The notes under the pieces: model-generated
Databases searched by the model: none
Seen by the model: only the letters and a program-made list of their open reading frames with translations
What the model was told of the DNA's origin: nothing
In this document: piece by piece, positions 1-5,714 of the stretch
Numbering within the stretch: position 1 is the stretch's first letter
Layout: every line of letters begins with the position of its first letter
Translations under genes and position numbers: made by a program
From: Campylobacteraceae bacterium
GTDB taxonomy: Bacteria > Campylobacterota > Campylobacteria > Campylobacterales > JALSKU01
Length of the DNA stretch: 6,956 nt
Reading direction: 5' to 3'
Assembly (NCBI GenBank): GCA_015488975.1
Contig: WFMT01000021.1
Location: 1-6,956, forward strand

Positions 1-1
1 A

Positions 2-271
2 CTAAATGCCCATAGTGATTTTATCCAAATTGATAATCTTAATCTTTCCGGTAGAAAAGAAAAAATATCCAATATAGAAGACATTATTGAAGGATTGATA
101 GAAAAAAATGGTATTGAAAACATAAAGGATACTTTGGAAGAAATAGAAAAGATTTTTTATCAAAAGATAATAAATAAGTCAAATAATATCTCTAAGCTAT
201 CCGAGTATTTAAATATCTCAAGGGTTACTTTTCGCAATATTTTAAAAAAATATGGTATAATTAAAAAGTGA
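2..271 (+). CDS. C-terminal fragment of a probable sigma-54-dependent (NtrC-type) transcriptional regulator with Fis-like HTH
   Basis: An open frame runs in from the left edge and ends at TGA 269-271, giving 89 residues. It starts with LNAHSDFIQIDNLNLSG, which resembles the end of the AAA+ domain of enhancer-binding proteins, where a loop (I..dnL.l) precedes the DNA-binding domain. A Lys/Glu-rich linker follows. The last 35 residues (LSEYLNISRVTFRNILKKYGI) form a Fis/HTH_8-type helix-turn-helix, with the usual pattern of a hydrophobic helix, a turn at 'NIS' and a recognition helix 'RVTFRNILKKYGI'. In this family the C-terminal helix-turn-helix binds upstream activator sites and the missing AAA+ core remodels sigma-54 RNA polymerase. 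The gene is 43 bases upstream of the GGDEF-EAL gene on the same strand, so it could regulate it, but no -24/-12 sigma-54 element is visible in the gap. The AAA+ core lies outside the window, so a simpler Fis-type regulator cannot be excluded. Confidence 0.72.
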   Translation, partial: LNAHSDFIQIDNLNLSGRKEKISNIEDIIEGLIEKNGIENIKDTLEEIEKIFYQKIINKSNNISKLSEYLNISRVTFRNILKKYGIIKK

Positions 272-289
272 CATAATAAAAACAGGAAA

Positions 290-295
290 TATAAT
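290..295 (+). promoter_or_regulatory. Candidate -10 box of the GGDEF-EAL gene
   Basis: A perfect TATAAT lies in the 43-base gap, 19 bases before the ATG at 315, which would give a leader of about 12 bases. No good TTGACA-type -35 is visible, but AT-rich upstream DNA is normal for housekeeping promoters in Campylobacterota. The gene may therefore be transcribed independently of the upstream regulator. In such AT-rich DNA a chance TATAAT is possible. Confidence 0.4.
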
Positions 296-314
296 TGTAT
301 AAAAGAAATTTGAT

Positions 315-2309
315 ATGAAAAGTCATATATCTATTAGAACTTTCAGTATTGTATTTGTAATATTTTTTACATTGATTGCATTAGTATCCATATATAAAAT
401 GCAAAGCCAAGAAAAAGCAAATATAAGTAAAATTATCTCAAGTGATTTACAAAGTAGTATTTTATCGCTTTCATTTATCTTAAAACAAAATTTAAAAAAA
501 GATAAAGATATAAGTGAAATTAAAGCAAAGCTTGATAACTTTCAGTATCAGAAAAAAATTATAAAAAATATTTACATATCCAATCAAAATAATAAGATTA
601 TATACCCGCATAATAAAACAAATCTTCTGTTACCAAAAAACTTTTGTACAGATTTAAATAACTTAAATACATTTAATCTTTTGGAAAAAAGAGGATGCAA
701 ACAAAAAGTTGTTGTTTATAAAGGTACTAAAAAAATCAATTACGAGATTTATATCATCACAAATCATCAAGATATAAAAAAATTAATTTATAGTCCTATT
801 TATGATTTTTTTTATTTTTTTATACCGTTATTCTTTATTTTGCTACTTTTAGTATGGTTTTATTTGGAAAAGATTATTATATTGCCTTTGGAGAAATTAA
901 GGCAATTTGCCTACTATCATCTTCAAGAGCCAAAGGAGTTTTTGATAAAAGAGTTGGAGAGCATAAGATATTCTCTCGGGGTTACTTTTAATAGATTGGA
1001 AAATGAGCAAAAAGAACTTTATAAGCTTTCAACAAAAGATACATTAAGCGGGCTGTATAACCGACTTAGCCTTTTTGATAAGTTAAGCCAGCTAATTGCA
1101 AAAGCTAAAAGAGAAAAGGAAGAATTTGCAGTACTTTTTATGGATTTGGATAATTTCAAAGATATTAATGATTATTTAGGTCATGATACGGGAGATGATA
1201 TTTTAAAATATATCTCAAGTATTCTTTTAAAATCTGTCAGAGAAAATGATTTTGTTTCAAGGATAGGTGGAGATGAGTTTGTTGTGGTTCTTCCCGAGTT
1301 TGAAAGTAATATTAAAATAGCAGAAATCGCTCAAAGAATAATAGAGAATATCTCCAAACCGATTGAAAAAGAGTCTGAAGTATTGTATGTAAGTGCTAGT
1401 ATAGGTATAGTAATATATCCTAAAGATGGAGAGAGTGTTTTTGAACTGATAAAAAATGCCGATATCACAATGTATAAAGCAAAAGAGTTGGGCAAAAATC
1501 AATTTCATTTTTTTACGGAGGAATTACACAAGAATATTGAGCAAAAGATAAATATACAAAATGCTATGAAAGATGCTTTGGAAAAGGGATTTTTTGAACT
1601 ATATTATCAGCCTAAAGTTGATATAAAAAAAGATAAAATAGTCTCTTGTGAAGCTTTAGTGAGATGGAATGATCCTAAAAAAGGAGTTATTGCACCTGAT
1701 TTGTTTATCCCAATAGCTGAAGAGAATGGATTTATTATAAAGCTTGGTGAGTGGGTTATGAAAGAGGGAGCAAAGCAGATAAAAAAATGGCACGATACCG
1801 AACTGAATGATTTAAAAGTTTCTTTAAATGTATCGGCTTACCAATTTTATGATCCGAAGTTTTATGATAAAGTATTGCAGGCAACAAAGCAGATAGATAT
1901 ATCTAAATTTGATTTAGAAATAACAGAATCCGCATTTTTAAAAGATACTAATCAAAATATCAAAACTATTGAGCAAATTAAAGATATTGGCATATCTTTA
2001 TCGCTTGATGATTTTGGAACCGGCTTTTCATCTTTGTCTTATTTAAGGCAAATCCCAGTAGATACTCTTAAGATTGATAAAAGTTTTATTGATGCATATA
2101 ATGAAATAAATGGCAAATCTTTTATTGCATTGATAGTTAATATAGGCAAAACTTTAGGTTTAAATATCGTTGCAGAGGGTGTTGAAAGCAAAGAACAATT
2201 AGATTTTCTAAATGAGATAGGATGTTCTCAGGTGCAGGGATATTATCATTCAAAGCCACTGCCTATTAAAGATTTTGAAAAATTGTATAAAAAGTACAAT
2301 AAAATTTAA
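315..2309 (+). CDS. Membrane-anchored bifunctional diguanylate cyclase/phosphodiesterase (GGDEF-EAL)
   Basis: This 664-residue inner-membrane protein should make and/or degrade cyclic-di-GMP. Order: TM1 (about 9-28), a periplasmic region (about 29-162) with two cysteines (C111, C128), TM2 (about 163-185), a short linker helix (about 186-238), GGDEF (about 239-400) and EAL (about 415-660). GGDEF residues seen: D242 and N249-R250 of the D.LsGLyNR start, MDLDNFKDIND with metal-binding D277, and the active loop GGDEF at 318-322. An RxxD inhibitory site (R309, D312) sits five residues before GGDEF. EAL residues seen: E446 of the EAL motif, N505, E535, DDFGTG at 565-570, K586, E621 and Q641 of QGYY. 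All the usual metal and general-base positions are present, so both activities look possible; which dominates cannot be read from sequence. The periplasmic region matches no domain I recognise. The start is the first ATG in frame, behind a weak AAAAGAAA ribosome site. The stop overlaps that of the convergent MOSC gene. Confidence 0.95.
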   Translation: MKSHISIRTFSIVFVIFFTLIALVSIYKMQSQEKANISKIISSDLQSSILSLSFILKQNLKKDKDISEIKAKLDNFQYQKKIIKNIYISNQNNKIIYPHNKTNLLLPKNFCTDLNNLNTFNLLEKRGCKQKVVVYKGTKKINYEIYIITNHQDIKKLIYSPIYDFFYFFIPLFFILLLLVWFYLEKIIILPLEKLRQFAYYHLQEPKEFLIKELESIRYSLGVTFNRLENEQKELYKLSTKDTLSGLYNRLSLFDKLSQLIAKAKREKEEFAVLFMDLDNFKDINDYLGHDTGDDILKYISSILLKSVRENDFVSRIGGDEFVVVLPEFESNIKIAEIAQRIIENISKPIEKESEVLYVSASIGIVIYPKDGESVFELIKNADITMYKAKELGKNQFHFFTEELHKNIEQKINIQNAMKDALEKGFFELYYQPKVDIKKDKIVSCEALVRWNDPKKGVIAPDLFIPIAEENGFIIKLGEWVMKEGAKQIKKWHDTELNDLKVSLNVSAYQFYDPKFYDKVLQATKQIDISKFDLEITESAFLKDTNQNIKTIEQIKDIGISLSLDDFGTGFSSLSYLRQIPVDTLKIDKSFIDAYNEINGKSFIALIVNIGKTLGLNIVAEGVESKEQLDFLNEIGCSQVQGYYHSKPLPIKDFEKLYKKYNKI

Positions 2310-2318
2310 GCACTTTTT
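2289..2318. terminator. Weak AT-rich inverted repeat at convergent gene ends
   Basis: AAAAAGT (2289-2295) can pair with ACTTTTT (2312-2318) around a 16-base loop. This straddles the shared stop codons of the two convergent genes and could act in both directions. An alternative smaller hairpin pairs ATTGTA (2282-2287) with TACAAT (2295-2300). Both stems have almost no GC pairs and lie inside coding sequence, so this is a tentative bidirectional terminator only. Confidence 0.22.
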
Positions 2319-2782
2319 TCAATATTGGATTTTACAAAAACAGAAGAATTTTTCTTGATAATACCACTTTTTAGTATTTTGCAGTATAATCCTCTGTGAT
2401 TTTTGATAAGTTTTGGTAATTGTTTGCCAAATACACTTAAATGGTTGCATAAAGTGCATTTTTCTTTTATTTGTATTATTGCATCATTGATTTGAAGTAT
2501 TTCTTCAACTTCTAATTCATGTGGATCAAAATCAAAAAGTAAATTTTCGCCATAACTTCCATATAAAAGATTTATACCATGATTTTTAGCTATATTGTAT
2601 GATTTTATGCCTATTATCATAACTGTTTTATTTAAGTCATCATTTGCAAACTTATCATTTTTAATGCCATAATTTTCTATAAGATTTAAATTTTCAACCT
2701 TTGGTCTAGGAAGACCGCTTGTTCCTATAGTAGCACTAAATGTCCCTAAAACTTTTCCTAATTTAATATTTTCTTTCGTCAT
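2306..2782 (-). CDS. MOSC-domain protein
   Basis: This 158-residue soluble protein looks like a stand-alone MOSC domain, the fold of the C-terminal part of molybdenum-cofactor sulfurases, also found in YiiM/mARC-type proteins. Visible signs: the N-terminal strand 'GKVLGTFSA' with 'GLPRPKVENLNL', the GIKNDKFA segment (about 39-46), VMIIGIKSYN (54-63), the signature G-SYGENLL (75-82), EEILQINDAIIQI (93-105), a CxxC pair (C109, C112), and RGLYCKIL (130-137) with C134. In the family, cysteines of this C-terminal half handle sulfur or cofactor, so a molybdenum-enzyme or sulfur-transfer role is likely, but the partner enzyme is unknown and no molybdopterin genes lie nearby. The ATG at 2780-2782 is preceded by AAAGAGAG six to seven bases upstream, a fair ribosome site. 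It is separated by 114 bases from the upstream pssA-like gene and has its own promoter candidate. Confidence 0.85.
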   Translation of the reverse strand: MTKENIKLGKVLGTFSATIGTSGLPRPKVENLNLIENYGIKNDKFANDDLNKTVMIIGIKSYNIAKNHGINLLYGSYGENLLFDFDPHELEVEEILQINDAIIQIKEKCTLCNHLSVFGKQLPKLIKNHRGLYCKILKSGIIKKNSSVFVKSNIEKSA

Positions 2783-2812
2783 CAGCTCTCTTTAAAATGT
2801 AATATAATTGTT

Positions 2813-2831
2813 ATTATACCAATTTATTATA
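2813..2831 (-). promoter_or_regulatory. Candidate promoter of the MOSC gene (two tandem TATAAT boxes)
   Basis: Reading the minus strand, TATAAT occurs at 2831-2826 and again at 2818-2813, the second being 30 bases upstream of the ATG. The nearer box would give a leader of about 24 bases containing the AAAGAGAG ribosome site. Upstream (2832-2860) the minus strand is T-rich in short runs (TTATTTTATTTTC), like the periodic T-tracts that replace a -35 box in Campylobacterota. This is the only long gap in the minus-strand gene run (2783-2896), and no convincing terminator is seen in it. Confidence 0.5.
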
Positions 2832-2896
2832 AGAAAATAAAATAATTTTATAAAAAGTTTACATAAAATTCTTTAATGATTACTTTTTTACACATT

Positions 2897-3454
2897 TTAC
2901 GGGTGAGGAATTTTGATTTTTGAATTTAAAAAGTATCCTGTTATGGCTATAAGCAGCAAAATAATATATGTATTATGAAGTATATTGAAATACCAAAGAA
3001 GATAATATACCCAAAGCAATATAGCTCCAAGTGGTGTGGGAATACCTATAAAATACCTGCTAACTTCCCCCGCATCACTTTGTAGATTAAAGACTATAAG
3101 TCTTCTTATACCTGAAATTACATAATATATAAGAATAATACTGGAAATAATTATCTTAGTAGATCCATCTGAATTGAATATTGCAAAAAATATAAACAAA
3201 ACAGGTACAAGGACGAAGGATAAAGAATCAGCAAATGAGTCAAGCTGTACTCCAAACTCTGTCGAAAGTCCATGTTTTCTGGCAATTTTTCCATCGAGTA
3301 TATCAAAAGCACCACCTATCCAGGCAAATAGTGCTGCAAAAAAGAAATAATTGTGCGTTATAAAAAATATTGCAATAAGTCCAAATGTAATATTGGCAAA
3401 TGTAAAAATATTTGCCAAATTAAAATGCGAATTTTTTTCATATAAAAATTTCAT
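2897..3454 (-). CDS. pssA: CDP-alcohol phosphatidyltransferase, probably CDP-diacylglycerol-serine O-phosphatidyltransferase-like
   Basis: This 185-residue integral membrane enzyme has about six hydrophobic segments. The complete family signature D-x2-DG-x2-AR-x8-G-x3-D-x3-D is present: D51, D54-G55, A58-R59, G68, D72 and D76. These aspartates bind the metal and the CDP-lipid, and the last is the likely general base. Such enzymes replace CMP of CDP-diacylglycerol with an alcohol. The N-terminal NLANIFTFANITFGLIAIF and the later 'RYFIGIPTPLGAILL' (about 133-147) resemble the PssA subgroup (serine acceptor, first step to phosphatidylethanolamine) more than PgsA. The short length is nearer the Gram-positive PssA (about 177 residues) than the roughly 240-residue epsilonproteobacterial PssA I recall. 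Its ATG overlaps the TGA of the upstream radical SAM gene as ATGA, with AAAGG (3462-3466) as ribosome site, so translation is coupled. The acceptor alcohol is not proved; a second, non-serine phosphatidyltransferase is possible. Confidence 0.78.
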   Translation of the reverse strand: MKFLYEKNSHFNLANIFTFANITFGLIAIFFITHNYFFFAALFAWIGGAFDILDGKIARKHGLSTEFGVQLDSFADSLSFVLVPVLFIFFAIFNSDGSTKIIISSIILIYYVISGIRRLIVFNLQSDAGEVSRYFIGIPTPLGAILLWVYYLLWYFNILHNTYIILLLIAITGYFLNSKIKIPHP

Positions 3455-4713
3455 AGCTCTACCTTTTTAAAATAATGATTTATCATATCTTTTTCAAAAT
3501 CATCGTTATCATTATATTCATATCCAAAACACTCTTTCCATAAAGCATGAGGCTCCATGCACAGATAAAAAAATACTTTTTTATGCCAGGAGCTAAATGA
3601 TTGATAGGCTGTTTTAAACATTTCAATTTTTATCTCATTTGGGTAAGAGTATTTGCCTTCAACCTCATTTAAAGGCATCTGGTATATTTTACTTTTAAAA
3701 TTTCTTTCTCTTATCTGTTTTAAAACCGGTTTAATGTATGTCAAGGTTCCAAAGGAAATCATAGCAACTTCGCTAGAAGAAAATTCATCTTGAAGTCTAG
3801 TAAAAATATTTTTATAATCTTGTAAATAATTTTCATATTGAACAATTGGATGAAAATGAAATCCGACTTTAGTCCCTTTGTTGGCAATTTTTTTTGCGGA
3901 AGAAATCCTCTCGTTAAGTCTTGCACTTAAATGTTCCTCATGCTCTATGATAGTTGGAGTATTAAGAGACCAAGTAACTATAACATTTTTAGGAATATCA
4001 TTTTCAAGGAGATATTTTATATTGTTTGACTTGGTTTTAAGCTCCAAAATAACATTATTATTTAGTGAAGCAAAATCAAAAAGAGCTTCCAAAATACCCT
4101 CTTTGTTTCCCCACATTAAAGAGTCTGAGCTTTGACCTGTTCCTATGTGATATCTTTTTTCTGGATCTAATTTTATATTTTGTAGTTTTGTCTTAAAATT
4201 TTTATCGAAAATGACTTGATTTTGATTATAAAATGATTGAATTGAACAATAAGAGCAGTCAAAACCACAACTTTCAACCGCATCTAAAGTCAAAAGATTG
4301 CAACATCTTGTTTTCTCACTGGCAACTGGGCAAGATCCAATTCCAAGGCTTTCTTTTTCTATAGTTTTTGTTTTTATCCCTTTTGGGTGATATGTTTTTT
4401 TTGAGTTAAAATTTTTATAACTATTTGGCCTATTTTGTAAATTTTCATATTTTTTTTGTAAGTCTTTTAAAAGAATTTTTCTTTCTTGCTTATGATTTTT
4501 TATATTATTGCTTGTTTTGTCAATATAATTTATGATAGAGCCTTCATCCCAAATCACAATATCATTGGCGATATTTATTATGATTTTTATCTCTTGAAAA
4601 CTTAGTCTGTAACTTAAAGCTATATCTTTTATAAGATTTTGCTCATTTTCAGTAAGTTTCAAAAAGTTTGTATTTTTGATGGCATTATTAAACTTGTCTA
4701 ATAGATTTTGCAT
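3451..4713 (-). CDS. Spore-photoproduct-lyase-like (SPL family) radical SAM protein
   Basis: This 420-residue protein has the cluster motif C149-x3-C153-x2-C156 (CGFDCSYCSIQ), which binds the 4Fe-4S cluster that cleaves SAM. The context C-x3-C-x2-C followed by [ST]xQ, the later RYHIGTGQSSDSL (187-199), TWSLNTP (247-253), ARLNERISSAKKIANKGTKVGFHFHPI (264-290) and the C-terminal YLCMEPHALWKECFG (383-397) are all SPL-family features. Differences from true spore photoproduct lyase: by my alignment the hydrogen-donor cysteine (Cys141 in Bacillus subtilis, in an 'ACTSD' context) falls at Q194 (GTGQSSD). Three extra cysteines (C128, C137, C138) precede the cluster. An N-terminal extension of about 120 residues, charged and probably helical at about 66-95, has no recognised domain. 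The organism type does not sporulate, so the substrate is unknown; a nucleic-acid base lesion or modification is one guess. The ATG is forced by an in-frame TAG 12 bases upstream and has no visible ribosome site. The stop overlaps the pssA-like start. Confidence 0.88.
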   Translation of the reverse strand: MQNLLDKFNNAIKNTNFLKLTENEQNLIKDIALSYRLSFQEIKIIINIANDIVIWDEGSIINYIDKTSNNIKNHKQERKILLKDLQKKYENLQNRPNSYKNFNSKKTYHPKGIKTKTIEKESLGIGSCPVASEKTRCCNLLTLDAVESCGFDCSYCSIQSFYNQNQVIFDKNFKTKLQNIKLDPEKRYHIGTGQSSDSLMWGNKEGILEALFDFASLNNNVILELKTKSNNIKYLLENDIPKNVIVTWSLNTPTIIEHEEHLSARLNERISSAKKIANKGTKVGFHFHPIVQYENYLQDYKNIFTRLQDEFSSSEVAMISFGTLTYIKPVLKQIRERNFKSKIYQMPLNEVEGKYSYPNEIKIEMFKTAYQSFSSWHKKVFFYLCMEPHALWKECFGYEYNDNDDFEKDMINHYFKKVEL

Positions 4714-4719
4714 ATACGA

Positions 4720-4725
4720 ATTATA
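4720..4725 (-). promoter_or_regulatory. Candidate -10 box placed for a leaderless radical SAM transcript
   Basis: On the minus strand TATAAT is followed by just six bases (TCGTAT) and then the ATG at 4713. A transcript from this box would start at or next to the ATG, leaving no leader. No Shine-Dalgarno sequence is visible. The 56-base gap is short enough for read-through from the upstream operon, so the box may be only an internal promoter or chance. Confidence 0.35.
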
Positions 4726-4769
4726 CTAATTTCAACCTTAAGACTCCTTGTTGTAGCAGTTTCTTGCTT

Positions 4770-4985
4770 TTAGGGTTTATGAGTTTTGCATCTATTGCCG
4801 TATTTTAAAAAATATATCAAATCTTTTAGTATTAAAATAAAACAGTAAATCCATAAAATATTTAAAATATAATTGTCTTTAAAATTTCCAAAAAAATATA
4901 AATATCCAAAACCAAGTACAAATGGCCATTTTAGAAAATAAAAAAATAATATCCCAACCCCATAAATCTCCTTAAAAAATTTCAT
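4770..4985 (-). CDS. Small two-helix membrane protein of unknown function
   Basis: I do not recognise this 71-residue protein. It is very rich in aromatic and aliphatic residues, with two predicted membrane segments (about 9-32, GVGILFFYFLKWPFVLGFGYLYFF; and about 39-60, YILNILWIYCFILILKDLIYFL) joined by a short loop 'GNFKDN'. It ends in a basic tail (KYGNRCKTHKP), so by the positive-inside rule both ends probably face the cytoplasm. It is likely real rather than a chance frame. Its ATG overlaps the TGA of the preceding SDR gene as ATGA, it has a clean membrane-protein pattern, and it fills the space between two good genes. The ribosome site is weak (an A-run followed by GA), which fits translation coupled to the SDR gene. 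A role with the neighbouring SDR, radical SAM or lipid enzyme is possible but nothing in the sequence says which. Confidence 0.72.
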   Translation of the reverse strand: MKFFKEIYGVGILFFYFLKWPFVLGFGYLYFFGNFKDNYILNILWIYCFILILKDLIYFLKYGNRCKTHKP

Positions 4986-5698
4986 GATAAATCTTTTTTT
5001 GTATCTTTGTGTTTTCTTTTATTTAACCTAAAAATTTGGGGCTCAATAGTTATATCGCTGATAACAGTACCGTCTCTTTTATGCAAGATATCTTCAATAA
5101 CCTCAGCAATACAGGCAGGCTCAATATAGCTCAAAGGATCATCGCTTGGAAAAAAGTTTAATTTATGAAAAAAATTTGTATTGGTGATATCTGGGTTTAT
5201 GCTCACGACTTTTAGTCCACTTTTTCTATTTTCTGCAAAAAGTGAAGAGCTAAAGTGTCTTAATCCAGCTTTTGTAGCTCCATAAACGGCACCAAAAGGA
5301 GCTTGTTTGATACCTGAGATAGAACAAATATTAAATATATAACCTCTGTTTTTTTTCAAAGTTTTTAAAAAGACTTTACTTAAAAGTAATGGTAAAGTCA
5401 AATTAAGATAAATTATTTTTTCTATATTATCAATGCTCAACTCTTCATGAGGAGCAAAATATCCGATACCTGCAGAATTTACAAGAATAGATATATCTTT
5501 ATCTTTTATATCTTGTAAGAAAGTATGCACACAAGCAGCATCACTTAAATCGCAAGCATGAGTAATGAAATTTTTATCCTTTATGTCGCATTTGTCAAAA
5601 TTGCGACTTACTGCTAAAACTTTATAATTTAAGCTTAAAAGTTTTTTGGCTATCTCTTTCCCTATGCCACTACTTGCACCGGTTATCAATGCTTTCAT
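4982..5698 (-). CDS. Short-chain dehydrogenase/reductase (classical SDR)
   Basis: This 238-residue cytoplasmic NAD(P)-dependent oxidoreductase has a Rossmann fold. Visible motifs: the nucleotide-binding TGASSGIG (6-13); S31-R32 after the second strand, where a basic residue often favours NADP; CDLSD (49-53); NSAG (74-77, the NNAG motif with Ser); and the catalytic tetrad N99, S126, Y139 and K143 (YGATKAG, with the usual 13-residue Ser-Tyr spacing). The INPDITNT segment (167-174) matches the PG..T cofactor loop. Length is normal for the family. The substrate cannot be read, although it resembles the broad YdfG/DltE-like group acting on hydroxy acids or small carbonyls. It follows the nucleosidase-like gene by 14 bases with a strong ribosome site laid over that gene's stop, and overlaps the next small gene by ATGA. 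It is therefore the middle of a compact operon. Confidence 0.93.
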   Translation of the reverse strand: MKALITGASSGIGKEIAKKLLSLNYKVLAVSRNFDKCDIKDKNFITHACDLSDAACVHTFLQDIKDKDISILVNSAGIGYFAPHEELSIDNIEKIIYLNLTLPLLLSKVFLKTLKKNRGYIFNICSISGIKQAPFGAVYGATKAGLRHFSSSLFAENRKSGLKVVSINPDITNTNFFHKLNFFPSDDPLSYIEPACIAEVIEDILHKRDGTVISDITIEPQIFRLNKRKHKDTKKDLS

Positions 5699-5705
5699 AT
5701 TTAAT

Positions 5706-5714
5706 CTCTCCTTT
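5706..5714 (-). promoter_or_regulatory. Strong ribosome-binding site of the SDR gene overlapping the upstream stop
   Basis: The minus strand reads AAAGGAGAG, seven bases before the SDR ATG, the best Shine-Dalgarno match in the window. Its first bases are part of the TAA stop of the nucleosidase-like gene, so a ribosome ending there sits on the next initiation site. This supports translational coupling and confirms the SDR start. Confidence 0.75.

Noticed and set aside
272..314. Search for a sigma-54 (-24/-12) promoter next to the probable sigma-54 activator
   Set aside because: No GG-N10-GC element in the expected form was found in this gap or in the other intergenic regions.
1257..1508. Open frame of 83 codons on the minus strand inside the GGDEF domain
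   Set aside because: It lies entirely antisense to a strongly conserved GGDEF coding region, has no recognisable domain and no ribosome site; a shadow frame.
3878..4135. Open frame of 85 codons on the plus strand inside the radical SAM gene
   Set aside because: Antisense to conserved SPL-family sequence, with no family resemblance; a shadow frame.
4730..4755. Imperfect inverted repeat CAACCTTAAGACTCCTTGTTG in the gap upstream of the radical SAM gene
   Set aside because: Only about seven pairs with a three-base bulge and no following T-run on either strand; not a convincing terminator or riboswitch.
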